Assembly (NCBI RefSeq): GCF_009827515.1
Contig: NZ_WTYO01000004.1
Span: 248,001 to 312,000 of the forward strand
DNA: 64,000 nt
Direction of reading: 5' to 3'
From: Pelagerythrobacter marinus
Lineage (GTDB): Bacteria > Pseudomonadota > Alphaproteobacteria > Sphingomonadales > Sphingomonadaceae
Program-made: the position numbers and the translations under genes
Shown: positions 56,254 through 64,000 of the stretch, piece after piece
Numbering within the stretch: position 1 is the first letter of the stretch
Layout: each line of letters starts with the position of its first letter
Notes under the pieces: generated by a model
Database searches by the model: none
What the model saw: only the letters and a program-made list of their open reading frames with translations
Told to the model about the DNA's origin: nothing

Positions 56254-56264
56254 AAACGGTTACA
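56251..56264 (+). promoter_or_regulatory. LacI-family operator (cre-like)
   Basis: TGAAAACGGTTACA fits the LacI/CcpA-type consensus TGWAANCGNTNWCA at every defined position. It overlaps the ATPase stop codon and lies 38 bp before the lacI ATG. Likely bound by the adjacent regulator, for control of lacI and the genes behind it. Confidence 0.6.
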
Positions 56265-56266
56265 CT

Positions 56267-56298
56267 TGGCGCCGGAGAGGGTTGGTGCCGGAGAGGGG
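56267..56298 (+). repeat. Tandem 16-nt duplication carrying the lacI ribosome binding site
   Basis: TGGCGCCGGAGAGGGT (56267-56282) is followed directly by TGGTGCCGGAGAGGGG (56283-56298), 14 of 16 identical. Each unit has a GAGAGGG Shine-Dalgarno-like core; the second is placed for the ATG at 56303. Confidence 0.6.
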
Positions 56299-56302
56299 TG
56301 GC

Positions 56303-57334
56303 ATGGTCACGATTCGGGATGTTGCGAAAGAAGCGGGCGTTTCGGTTGCCACCGTTTCCCGCGCGCTCAACGGCCATACCAACGTTACCAAGGAAACGCG
56401 CGAGGCGATCGAGGCCGCGGCCAAGGCGCTCAACTTCGTGCCCCATTCGGGCGCGCGCAGCCTGACGATCCGCCAGACCGACACGATCGGCGTGATCCTG
56501 CCCGACCTGTTCGGGGAATTCTTCTCCGAGATCATCCGGGGGATCGACATGATCGCCCACGGCGCGGGCAAGCACCTGCTGCTGGGCAACATGCACGGCA
56601 GCTCGCACGAAACGACCAGCGCGATCCGGGCCATGCGCGGGCGGGTCGACGGGCTGCTGCTGATGCCGCCCGATTCGACGGCCGAGCTGCTGACCGATCA
56701 CCTCGACCCGGGGATGCCGACCGTGCTCCTCAACGCCCAGGCGGGCGGCAGCGACGTGCCCTTCGTCGCGGTCGACAACTATCACGGCGCGCGCACGATC
56801 ACCGAACACCTGATCGATTGCGGGCGCAGGCGGATCGTCCACATCGCCGGGCCCAAGCACAACCGCGACGCGCGCGAGCGGCTGCGCGGCTTCACCGATG
56901 CCATGCGCGAAAAGGCGGGTGAAACGCAGCCGGTCGTCCTGCCCGGCGATTTCACCGAGGGCGCGGGGCGCGAGGCGGCGCGCCTGCTGCTGGCGGGGCA
57001 GGTGCCGGCCGACGCGGTCTTCGCGTCGAACGACGTCATGGCGGTGGGCCTGATCTCCGTGCTCGACGAAGCGGGCGTGGCGATCGGGCGCGACATGCTC
57101 GTCGCCGGTTTCGACGACATCCCGCTCGCCCGCCATATCACGCCGCGGCTGACCACGATGCAATCGAACATGGCGCAGCTCGGCTCCACCGCGGCCATGC
57201 TGCTCCTGCGCATGTTGCGCGGCGAACAGCTGGGCATGGCGCACGGGGTCGTCCTGTCGCCCAGCCTCGCCGGCCGCGAATCGACCCTCGGCCCCGAAAC
57301 GGGCACCGCCAGATCGCCCGCCGGACGCGGGTAA
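56303..57334 (+). CDS. LacI-family regulator of the glycan ABC locus
   Basis: 343-residue repressor: helix-turn-helix TIRDVAKEAGVSVATVSRAL at the N terminus (about 3-22) with the hinge helix, then a sugar-binding-protein-like effector domain (GVILPDLFGEFFSEIIRG..., VAVDNYHGA, FASNDVMAVG, AGFDDIPLARHITP). Embedded in the operon between the ATPase and the binding protein, with a LacI operator just upstream, so local autoregulation is likely. The stop TAA overlaps the binding-protein ATG (TAATG). Confidence 0.92.
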   Translation: MVTIRDVAKEAGVSVATVSRALNGHTNVTKETREAIEAAAKALNFVPHSGARSLTIRQTDTIGVILPDLFGEFFSEIIRGIDMIAHGAGKHLLLGNMHGSSHETTSAIRAMRGRVDGLLLMPPDSTAELLTDHLDPGMPTVLLNAQAGGSDVPFVAVDNYHGARTITEHLIDCGRRRIVHIAGPKHNRDARERLRGFTDAMREKAGETQPVVLPGDFTEGAGREAARLLLAGQVPADAVFASNDVMAVGLISVLDEAGVAIGRDMLVAGFDDIPLARHITPRLTTMQSNMAQLGSTAAMLLLRMLRGEQLGMAHGVVLSPSLAGRESTLGPETGTARSPAGRG

Positions 57335-58584
57335 TGGGCCCCGGGCTTTCGCGCCGCCGCCTGCTCGTCTCGGCCGCCGCCGGGTCGGCCGCGCTCGCGC
57401 TGGGCGGCTGCGGACGGTCCGATGCGCTGACCTTCTGGGCCATCGGCAACGAGGCCGCCGCGCTGCCCGCGCTGCTCGATCGCCACGGCCTCGGCACCGT
57501 CCGGGTGCAACCCCTTCCCTGGTCGGGCGCGCACCAGAAGCTGTTGACCGGCTTCGTGGGCAAATCCCTGCCCGACCTGGCCCAGGTGGGAAACAGCTGG
57601 CTGGGCGAACTCGACGCGATCGGCGCGCTCGCCCCTGCCCCCGGCGATGTCACCGGCGGCAGCGACCCCTTCCCCGCTGTGATCGGCAGCAATCGCATTG
57701 CCGGGCGGCTGATCGCAGTGCCGTGGTATGTCGATACCCGCGTGCAGTTCTATCGCAGCGACCTGTTCGCGCGCGCCGGCTACGCGGCCCCGCCGCTGGA
57801 ATGGGCGGCCTGGAAGCGCGCGCTCGCCCGGGTCCGCGCGCTGGCCGGGGGCGAGGCGTTCGGCGTCCTCCTCCCGCTCGACGAGTTCGAGCACCTGCAG
57901 ACTTTCGCGCTCTCCGCCGGTGCCGGCTTCCTGCGCGAGGGGGGCACGCGCGGGGCCTTCGGCGCGCCCGAGTTCGTCGAGGCGCTGGGTTTCTACAAGT
58001 CGCTGTTCGACGATGGTCTCGCCCCCGTCGTCACCGGCGCGCAGATCGCCAACCGCTGGGCCGAGTTCGCCCGCGGCTGGTTCGCGGTCTATCCCTCCGG
58101 CCCGTGGATGATCGGCGAGATGCGCGAACGGCTGCCGCCGGCCATCCAGGGCAAGTGGGCGACCGCCCCCCATCCCGGCCCCGATGGGATCGGCGCCTCG
58201 GCCCCGGGCGGATCGAGCCTGGTCGTCTTCGCCGGCGGCGCGCGCCAGCGCGAGGCATGGGACGTCGTGCGCCGCCTGCTGCGCCCCGATGCCCAGCTCG
58301 CCCTGCACCGCGCGACCGGCGACCTGCCGGCAATGCGTTCGGCCTGGACCGGCGGCGCGCTCGCGGCGGACCCGGTTGTCGCCCCCTTCGCCCGCCAGAT
58401 CGACCACGCGCGGCCCCTGCCCAAGGTGCCGGAGTGGGAACGGATCGTCACCGAGATGCAGGTCGTCGCAGAGCGCATGGTGCGCGGAGAGTTCACCGTT
58501 CGCGGCGCGGCGCGCGAGATGGACCGGCGGGTCGATCGCATCCTGGCCAAGCGCCGCTGGATGGCCGAGAGGGGCAAGGCGTGA
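57334..58584 (+). CDS. ABC sugar-binding lipoprotein, Tat-type signal
   Basis: Extracytoplasmic solute-binding protein of family 1 (MalE/UgpB-like), 416 residues. The N terminus has a twin-arginine motif (SRRRLLVS) and a lipobox ending at Cys26 (LGGC), suggesting export by Tat and lipid anchoring at the inner membrane. Binding-protein features include WYVDTRVQFYRSDLF and the hinge region WFAVYPSGPWMIGEM. Ligand presumed to be an oligosaccharide from its operon context. Its start shares a base with the lacI stop; its end overlaps the permease (GTGA). Confidence 0.9.
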   Translation: MGPGLSRRRLLVSAAAGSAALALGGCGRSDALTFWAIGNEAAALPALLDRHGLGTVRVQPLPWSGAHQKLLTGFVGKSLPDLAQVGNSWLGELDAIGALAPAPGDVTGGSDPFPAVIGSNRIAGRLIAVPWYVDTRVQFYRSDLFARAGYAAPPLEWAAWKRALARVRALAGGEAFGVLLPLDEFEHLQTFALSAGAGFLREGGTRGAFGAPEFVEALGFYKSLFDDGLAPVVTGAQIANRWAEFARGWFAVYPSGPWMIGEMRERLPPAIQGKWATAPHPGPDGIGASAPGGSSLVVFAGGARQREAWDVVRRLLRPDAQLALHRATGDLPAMRSAWTGGALAADPVVAPFARQIDHARPLPKVPEWERIVTEMQVVAERMVRGEFTVRGAAREMDRRVDRILAKRRWMAERGKA

Positions 58585-59522
58585 GCGCAGGCGCGGGGCC
58601 AGGCACTGCCGCTGCCACGACCGTCGCCGCGGCGACGCGGGCGGAGCGGCGCGCCGGCTGGCTGTTCAGCGCGCCCGCGCTGCTCGCGATCGCGCTGTTC
58701 TTCGTCCTGCCGACGATCGCCTCGCTCGCGCTCAGCCTGACCGATTTCGACATCTATGCCCTGGCCGACATCGGCAACCTGCGTTTCGTCGGGCTGGCCA
58801 ACTATTCCGCCCTCCTGGGCGATCCGCTGTTCTGGACCGCGCTGCGCAACACGCTGTGGTTCGTCGCCCTCGGCGTCCCGGCGATCATGCTCGTCGCCTT
58901 CGCCGCCGCGGTGCTGGTGAACGAGCGGCTCGTCGCCTGGCGGCCGCTCTGGCGCGCGGTCTTCTTCGCCCCCTATGTCGCCACCCTGGTCGCCGCGGCG
59001 GTCGTGTGGAAATACCTGCTCCACGCGCGCTACGGCCTGCTCAACCACGCGCTGGCGGCCATCGGCCTGCCGCCGGTGGACTGGCTGGGCGACCCGCGCT
59101 GGGCGATTCCCGCGATCACCCTGTTCGTCGTGTGGAAGAGCTTCGGCTACTCGATGCTGATCTTCCTCGCCGCGCTGCAGACCGTCCCGCGCGAGCTGGA
59201 GGAAGCCGCCCGGATCGACGGCGCCGGCTGGTGGTCGCGCCTGCGCCACGTCACCCTGCCCGCGATCGCCCCGGCGGCGGGCCTCGTCGCCGTGCTCGCC
59301 GTGGTGTCGATGTTCCAGCTTTTCGCAGAGCCATACGTGATGACCGAAGGCGGGCCGGCGCAATCGACGATCACCGTGCTCTACCTGATGTTCGACCAGG
59401 GGTTCCAGTGGTGGAACCTGGGCCTGGGGGCGGCAGTGGCCGTGGTCCTGTTCGGCTGCATCCTCGTCGCCGCGCTCGCCCCGGCGGCCGCGCTGCGGCT
59501 CTTTCGCGGGCGCGGCGGATGA
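58581..59522 (+). CDS. ABC sugar permease 1 (MalF/UgpA type)
   Basis: Inner-membrane permease of 313 residues, six main TM helices, with an Ala/Thr-rich cytoplasmic N terminus. The EAA coupling motif reads ELEEAARIDGAGWWSRLRHVTLP (about 205-228). GTG 58581 overlaps the binding-protein stop; the end overlaps permease 2 (ATGA). Confidence 0.92.
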   Translation: MSAGAGPGTAAATTVAAATRAERRAGWLFSAPALLAIALFFVLPTIASLALSLTDFDIYALADIGNLRFVGLANYSALLGDPLFWTALRNTLWFVALGVPAIMLVAFAAAVLVNERLVAWRPLWRAVFFAPYVATLVAAAVVWKYLLHARYGLLNHALAAIGLPPVDWLGDPRWAIPAITLFVVWKSFGYSMLIFLAALQTVPRELEEAARIDGAGWWSRLRHVTLPAIAPAAGLVAVLAVVSMFQLFAEPYVMTEGGPAQSTITVLYLMFDQGFQWWNLGLGAAVAVVLFGCILVAALAPAAALRLFRGRGG

Positions 59523-60331
59523 AGGCGCGCCTTGCCATGACCGCGCTCGCTGCGCTGTTCGCCGCGATCACCCTCGCGCCGCTGCTGTGGATGGTGGCGG
59601 TCAGCCTGATGCAGCCAGGCGAGGCGGGCCGGTTCCCGCCGCCGCTGGTGCCCGCCGATCCGACTCTCGCCCATTACCGCGCGCTGTTCGCGAACCAGGG
59701 CATGGGCCTGTTCCTGCTCAACAGCCTCGCGATCTCTACCCTCGCCACCGTCCTCGCGCTGATCTTCACGCTGCCGGCCGGCTATGCCTTCGCCCGCCTG
59801 CGCTACCCGGGTCGCGACACGACGGTGCGGGTGCTTCTCGCGCTGCTGCTGGTTCCCGGGCAGATCGGGATGCTGCCGCTGTTCCTGGAACTCAAGGCGC
59901 TGGGGCTGGTCAACTCCTACGCCGGGGTCCTGGTGCCCTGGCTGGCGGGGATCGTCGGCATATTCCTCGTGCGGCAATATGCCCTCGCCATCCCGCTCGA
60001 CCTGGTCGAGGCCGCGCGGATCGACGGCGCGAGCGAGTGGCGCATCTTCCGCCACGTCGCCCTGCCCGTCATGCGCCCGGCGATCGCGACGCTCGCGCTG
60101 TTCGTGTTCCTCGGCAGCTGGAACGACTTTCTCTGGCCGCTGATCGTCCTGTCCGATCACGACCTCTACACCCTGCCGGTCGCGCTCGCCGCGCTCGGGC
60201 GCGAACGTTCGCAGGATATCGAGCTGATGATGGCCGGATCGGTGGTCACCACCGTCCCCGTCCTCGTCCTGTTCCTGGCGCTTCAGCGCCAGTTCGTCGG
60301 CGGCCTCCTGGCCGGAAGTGTCAAAGGATGA
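59519..60331 (+). CDS. ABC sugar permease 2 (MalG/UgpE type)
   Basis: Second permease, 270 residues, six TM helices. Coupling motif DLVEAARIDGASEWRIFRHVALP (about 160-183) contacts the ATPase. The characteristic SWNDFLWPL segment follows. Pairs with permease 1 to form the transmembrane channel. The stop overlaps the start of the esterase gene (ATGA). Confidence 0.93.
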   Translation: MKARLAMTALAALFAAITLAPLLWMVAVSLMQPGEAGRFPPPLVPADPTLAHYRALFANQGMGLFLLNSLAISTLATVLALIFTLPAGYAFARLRYPGRDTTVRVLLALLLVPGQIGMLPLFLELKALGLVNSYAGVLVPWLAGIVGIFLVRQYALAIPLDLVEAARIDGASEWRIFRHVALPVMRPAIATLALFVFLGSWNDFLWPLIVLSDHDLYTLPVALAALGRERSQDIELMMAGSVVTTVPVLVLFLALQRQFVGGLLAGSVKG

Positions 60332-61086
60332 CGATGAAACGACTGATCCCTTTCGCCCTTGCCTGTTGCGCCGCGGCCTGCACCGCGCCCGGCCCCCTTC
60401 ATGCGCGCGCGCCGGCATTGCAGGCCGGGCAGCATCCCCGGCCCCCGGTCGCGCCGGGCGGCTACGAATACCAGCTCCACCTGCCGCCGGGCGCTGCGCG
60501 CGCGGACGAGGACGGGGGCCCGCGCTGGCCGCTGATGATCTTCCTCCACGGCTCGGGCGAACGGGGCAGCGACATCGCCCGGGTCAAGGTCCATGGCCCG
60601 CCCAGGATCGCCGAGCGCGACCCTGCCTTCCCCTTCATCCTGGTGTCCCCCCAGCTCCCGGCCGGGGAGGACTGGGACCTCGCCCGGCTCGACGCGCTGC
60701 TGGATCATGCCCTGGCCACGCTGCCGGTCGATCCGGCGCGGATCTACCTCACCGGCCTCAGCCGCGGCGGCCATGCCACGTGGCGTTGGGCCGCGGCGGA
60801 GCCGGGGCGTTTCGCCGCGATTGCCCCGGTTGCCGGGCGCGGCGATCCCGCCAGCGCCTGCGCCTTGACGGATATCCCCACCTGGGCCTTCCACGGCGAC
60901 CGCGACGATGTCGTCACGCCCGAAGGCAGCTTCGCCATGGCCCGTGCGATCCGCGCCTGCGGCGGGCGCAGCAGCCGCCTGACGATCTACCCCGACCTGG
61001 GGCACAACGCCTGGGACCCGGCCTACGACGACCCGGCGCTCTATCTCTGGCTCCTGTCCCATCGGATCGAGGGAGGCGCACGATGA
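60328..61086 (+). CDS. Secreted alpha/beta-hydrolase (predicted esterase/peptidase)
   Basis: 252-residue exported alpha/beta hydrolase. The signal peptide covers about 1-26 (cysteines at 14-15 and 21 leave a lipoprotein possible). Oxyanion-hole IFLHGSGERG, nucleophile elbow GLSRGG, and catalytic His in LGHNAWDPAY; an Asp precedes in the GDRDDVV loop. Similar to the PHB-depolymerase/prolyl-oligopeptidase-type esterases that remove acyl groups from plant or microbial glycans. ATG 60328 overlaps the permease stop; ATG 60334 is two codons on. Coupled to the GH1 gene by ATGA. Confidence 0.85.
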   Translation: MTMKRLIPFALACCAAACTAPGPLHARAPALQAGQHPRPPVAPGGYEYQLHLPPGAARADEDGGPRWPLMIFLHGSGERGSDIARVKVHGPPRIAERDPAFPFILVSPQLPAGEDWDLARLDALLDHALATLPVDPARIYLTGLSRGGHATWRWAAAEPGRFAAIAPVAGRGDPASACALTDIPTWAFHGDRDDVVTPEGSFAMARAIRACGGRSSRLTIYPDLGHNAWDPAYDDPALYLWLLSHRIEGGAR

Positions 61087-62468
61087 GCCGGACCTTTCCC
61101 GACCGGTTCCTGTGGGGCGCGGCAACCGCCGCTTACCAGGTCGAGGGCTCGCCGCTGGCCGACGGGGCCGGGGCCAGCATCTGGCACCGCTTCACCCACG
61201 ATCCGCGCCTGATGATCGCCAGCGGCGACACCGGGGACGTCGCCTGCGACCACTACAACCGGATGGAAGGCGACGTCGAACTGATGAAGCAGCTGGGCCT
61301 GCAGGCCTATCGCTTCAGCATTTCGTGGAGCCGGATTCTGCCCGAGGGCACGGGGCGGGTGAACCAGGCCGGGCTCGACTTCTATCGCCGCCTGGTCGAT
61401 CGGCTGAACGATGCGGGGATCGTGCCGCTGCCCACGCTCTACCACTGGGATCTTCCCGCCGCGCTCGACGACCGCGGGGGCTGGCTCAACCGCGACGTGG
61501 CCGAATGGTTCGGCGAATATGCCGCCGTCATGTACCGCGCGCTCGACGGCGAGGTCCGCCGCTGGGCGACGCTGAACGAACCGTGGGTCGTGGCCGACGG
61601 CGGCTATCTCAACGGCGTGCTCGCGCCGGGCCATCGCAGCATCTTCGAATGCGCGATCGCCAGCCGCAACCTGATGCGCGCCCACGGCCGGGCGGTGCAG
61701 GCCTATCGCGAAACGGGGCGGCACGAAGTCGGCGTGGTCTTCAATATCGAGCCCAAGTTCCCGGCCAGCGACCGGCCGGAAGACGTCGCCGCCGCCGCGC
61801 GCGCCGATGCCTACATGAACCGCCAGTATGCCGACCCGGCCCTGCTGGGCGCTTGCCCGCCCGAACTGCGCGACGTCTATGGCGAGGCGTGGGAGGACTG
61901 GTCCGCCGACGACCTTGCCCTGGCGTGCCAGCCGGTCGATTTCGTCGGCATCAACTACTACACCCGCTCGGTCGTGCGGGCCAGCGAGAGCGCCTGGCCG
62001 CTGCGGGCGGAGGCGGTGGTGCAGGAAGGGGCGCAGCACACCGAAACCGGCTGGGAAGTCTTCCCCCCGGCGATGACGCGCACCCTGCTCTGGTTCCGCG
62101 AACGCTACGGCGAGATCCCGCTCTACATCATGGAAAACGGCGCGGCCTTCGCCGACCCGGCGAGCAGCGCCGACGGCCCGATCGCCGACGAGGACCGGTG
62201 CCGCTATCTCGCCGCGCACATCGGCGCCGTCCACGATGCGATCGCGGCCGGCGTGGACGTGCGCGGCTACATGGTATGGTCGCTGTTCGACAACCTCGAA
62301 TGGGCGCTCGGCTATGCCAAGCGCTTCGGGATCGTTCACGTCGATTACGACACGCTGGCACGCACGCCGAAGAAATCGGCCGATCTCTATCGCCGCATCG
62401 TCGAGAGCAACGGAGCGGCGATCGGCGACGTATCGAGCAGCGCGTCGAAAATATCCGGGGCGGGTTGA
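61083..62468 (+). CDS. GH1 beta-glucosidase
   Basis: Retaining glycoside hydrolase of 461 residues. Acid/base Glu166 in TLNEP and nucleophile Glu351 in IMENG (family usually TENG). FLWGAATAAYQVEG at the N terminus, the TLYHWDLP substrate region and the WSLFDNLEWALGYAKRFG end complete the GH1 fold. No signal peptide, so it acts on oligosaccharides brought in by the ABC transporter, releasing glucose. Last gene of the operon; a strong inverted repeat follows. Confidence 0.95.
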   Translation: MSRTFPDRFLWGAATAAYQVEGSPLADGAGASIWHRFTHDPRLMIASGDTGDVACDHYNRMEGDVELMKQLGLQAYRFSISWSRILPEGTGRVNQAGLDFYRRLVDRLNDAGIVPLPTLYHWDLPAALDDRGGWLNRDVAEWFGEYAAVMYRALDGEVRRWATLNEPWVVADGGYLNGVLAPGHRSIFECAIASRNLMRAHGRAVQAYRETGRHEVGVVFNIEPKFPASDRPEDVAAAARADAYMNRQYADPALLGACPPELRDVYGEAWEDWSADDLALACQPVDFVGINYYTRSVVRASESAWPLRAEAVVQEGAQHTETGWEVFPPAMTRTLLWFRERYGEIPLYIMENGAAFADPASSADGPIADEDRCRYLAAHIGAVHDAIAAGVDVRGYMVWSLFDNLEWALGYAKRFGIVHVDYDTLARTPKKSADLYRRIVESNGAAIGDVSSSASKISGAG

Positions 62469-62472
62469 CGGC

Positions 62473-62498
62473 GGCCCGGCGCGCACCGGCGCCGGGCC
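62473..62498. terminator. Perfect 10-bp inverted repeat between GH1 and GH144-like genes
   Basis: GGCCCGGCGC (62473-62482), 6-nt loop, GCGCCGGGCC (62489-62498). It sits in the 39-nt gap between convergent genes and is the strongest hairpin seen in the window. Probable bidirectional terminator although no T-run is present. Confidence 0.55.
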
Positions 62499-62507
62499 GG
62501 CAGGCCG

Positions 62508-64000
62508 TTACTCGCCCTCGTCCAGCCAGCCCCCGGCGAAGCCGAGCCGTTCCAGCCCGCGCCGGACATGCGGGTTCTTGCGCATCGTGCGCCAGACGAG
62601 GCCGCTGCGGTGGTTTTCCAGCATCGCGAGGATCGGGCCCTGGTCGATGCCCAGGTGGTCGCCCGCGATCCAGCCGCGTTCGGGATCGACCGTGCCGGTA
62701 TCGCTGCCGGCATCGGTGAAGGTGTAGCTGGGGTTGAACGCGTCCTTGAACCCGTAACGGGTATAGAGCGCTTCGCCGTAGGCGGCGCGCATGTTCATCA
62801 GCGCGGGGATCGTTACCTCGGGGGCGAAGGGAATCGACCCGCCGGCCGCGGTCGGCACGATCGTGCCGTCGTCCACCACCCGTTCGGCGCTGACGCCGCG
62901 CGCCGAATAGCCCATGAATTCGCGCGGGCGGCCGTTCACCTCGCGCCCGCTGGCCGCGCCGGTCGGCCCGTCGGAAGCGGTCCAGCCCCAGATATCGGCG
63001 GAATAGCCGGTCCAGTCGTTCGGATTGTCCGCGCCATAGGCGCGCTGGCTCAAGGTCGCGCGGCGGCTGTTTTCGAAATAGTCGATGCTCTTGGCGCGCA
63101 TGAAATCGTCGCGAATGCCGCGGAAATCGATCCAGACATGGCTGTACTGGTGGCCGAAGAGCGGCTCGAACTGCAGGTGCTCGTAACCGTAGTAGTCGCC
63201 CCAGTCCTCCTCGAGGTGGGCGGCCCAGCCGGTGTCCCAGGCATCCTTGCCGACCGGGTGCGTGGGCGAGCCGGCGGCGAGGACGTAGACCAGCATCGCC
63301 TCGTTGTAGCCGACCCAGTCGTGGGTGCCGAAATCGCCCCCCTCGCCCCGCTCGGGATACCAGCCCATCGCGATCGCCTTGCCGCTGCCGCCGTTGGCCG
63401 ACGGGATCGTGCTGTTTTCGCGCTGGACGAAAGTCCAGTCCACGCGGCGGTAGATCTTCTCCGCCAGCGCTCGGATTTCCGCCTCGACCGCGTCGTCGCG
63501 ATCGAAGTAGCTTTGCGCGAACAGCACGCCGCCCAGCAGCAGCGCGGTATCGACCGTCGACAGCTCGGTCCGGCCGCGGCGGGTGCCGTCCTCGTTGTTG
63601 AGGAAGTGGTAGAAGAAGCCCTTGTGCCCGGCCGTGCCCGACACCGCCGGCCCTTGCGGCGCGTTCCAGTAGAAGTCCAGGCAGTCGCGCGTGCGCGCGG
63701 CAGCCTCGGCGCGCGAGACGTAGCCACGCTCCGCCCCGATGCCGTAGGCGGTGAGCGCAAAGCCGGTCGCCGCGATCGAGGAGAACGGGTTGCTGGGCCA
63801 CCGGTCGGGCGCGAGGCAGCGCCGGGTATCGGTGGTTTCCCAGAAATAGCGGAAGGTGCGCTGCGACAGGTCTTCGGCGAAGGCGGCCTGCGCGGCGGGC
63901 GAATGGCCGGCCTGGCCGGCGGGCGCAGGCGGCGGCGACCCGGCCGTGCAGGCGGCCAGCGCGAGCAGCGGCAGGGTGAAAGCGGCGAAGCGGACGGACA
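62508..64000 (-). CDS. PF10091/GH144-family glucan hydrolase lipoprotein (first base outside window)
   Basis: About 497 residues; the frame reads xTG-TCC-GTC at the window edge, so only the first base of the start codon is missing. Lipoprotein signal with LAAC (Cys18). The mature protein matches the 'Glycoamylase' family PF10091: SIAATGFALTAYGIGAERGY, HKGFFYHFLN, TELSTVDTALLLGG, AMGWYPERG, WVGYNEAMLVYVLAAGSP, FGHQYSHVWIDFR and GDHLGIDQGPIL. Characterised members (GH144) are endo-beta-1,2-glucanases and the fold is alpha6/alpha6. Location at the cell surface or periplasm next to an oligosaccharide importer and GH1 enzyme suggests it feeds that system. Confidence 0.88.
   Translation of the reverse strand, partial: SVRFAAFTLPLLALAACTAGSPPPAPAGQAGHSPAAQAAFAEDLSQRTFRYFWETTDTRRCLAPDRWPSNPFSSIAATGFALTAYGIGAERGYVSRAEAAARTRDCLDFYWNAPQGPAVSGTAGHKGFFYHFLNNEDGTRRGRTELSTVDTALLLGGVLFAQSYFDRDDAVEAEIRALAEKIYRRVDWTFVQRENSTIPSANGGSGKAIAMGWYPERGEGGDFGTHDWVGYNEAMLVYVLAAGSPTHPVGKDAWDTGWAAHLEEDWGDYYGYEHLQFEPLFGHQYSHVWIDFRGIRDDFMRAKSIDYFENSRRATLSQRAYGADNPNDWTGYSADIWGWTASDGPTGAASGREVNGRPREFMGYSARGVSAERVVDDGTIVPTAAGGSIPFAPEVTIPALMNMRAAYGEALYTRYGFKDAFNPSYTFTDAGSDTGTVDPERGWIAGDHLGIDQGPILAMLENHRSGLVWRTMRKNPHVRRGLERLGFAGGWLDEGE

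Noticed and set aside
61083-64000. GH1 and PF10091 genes as starch/glycogen enzymes (because PF10091 is named 'Glycoamylase')
   Set aside because: No alpha-glucan enzymes (GH13, GH15, GH77) are present. GH1 is beta-specific, and characterised PF10091 proteins act on beta-1,2-glucan.

Overview
The window is a high-G+C alphaproteobacterial chromosome segment. Gene content and style point to Sphingomonadales, most likely Erythrobacteraceae or a relative. The pointers are an Entner-Doudoroff gene set next to an E. coli-type glucokinase, an RcdA/DUF1465 protein and DUF465 (YdcH) proteins, CpoB-TilS and RodZ-PtsP neighbours, and TonB-dependent receptors. The family placement is inference. I see no tRNA, rRNA, CRISPR array, insertion sequence or prophage. 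Coding density is very high, and the only gap over 300 nt is 6039-6394.

Layout. 1-6.1 kb holds the end of serS, then a surE / LysM-M23 (NlpD-like) / K+ channel operon, two tandem DUF1761 membrane proteins and rimO. 6.2-9.9 kb is an iron-uptake operon (PepSY reductase-like protein, small membrane protein, TonB receptor) behind a Fur-like box. 9.9-11.8 kb has alkB and yjbQ, divergent with only 18 bp between start codons, and a transglutaminase-like protease. 11.8-20.7 kb is the sugar core: glk plus a highly divergent PEP-carboxylase-like gene, a LacI regulator, and zwf-edd-eda. An identical 18-bp motif lies at nearly the same distance upstream of glk and zwf. 20.8-28.2 kb carries an L,D-transpeptidase, tilS (no standard start codon), cpoB, a RodZ-like gene, ptsP, two divergent ydcH genes and rcdA.

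28.2-46.9 kb is mostly single housekeeping or transport genes: glpK, an MBL-fold hydrolase, DUF4230, a BCCT transporter, nadA, DUF2254, an EamA exporter, an old yellow enzyme, a lipoprotein, lipB, a GPDPase-membrane-like protein, a methyltransferase, an MFS transporter, arsC, a Fiu-like siderophore receptor, an orphan [2Fe-2S] subunit and a MATE pump. 46.9-55.0 kb is a chemosensory operon, cheA-W-Y-B-R, followed by an intact GGDEF-EAL protein and a receptor without a periplasmic domain. CtrA-like sites lie in front of it. 55.1-64.0 kb is a compact carbohydrate locus: ABC ATPase, LacI regulator, Tat-lipoprotein binding protein, two permeases, secreted esterase and GH1 beta-glucosidase, facing a convergent lipoprotein of the PF10091/GH144 family. 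It plausibly serves beta-linked glucan (perhaps beta-1,2-glucan) uptake and cleavage, with the glucose entering the glk/zwf/edd/eda route encoded in the same window.

Architecture. Same-strand genes commonly overlap by 1-4 nt (ATGA, GTGA, TGATG, TAATG). Convergent genes are packed unusually tightly: three pairs share a single palindromic CTAG as both stop codons, one pair abuts with no spacer, and two more are 2 and 6 nt apart.
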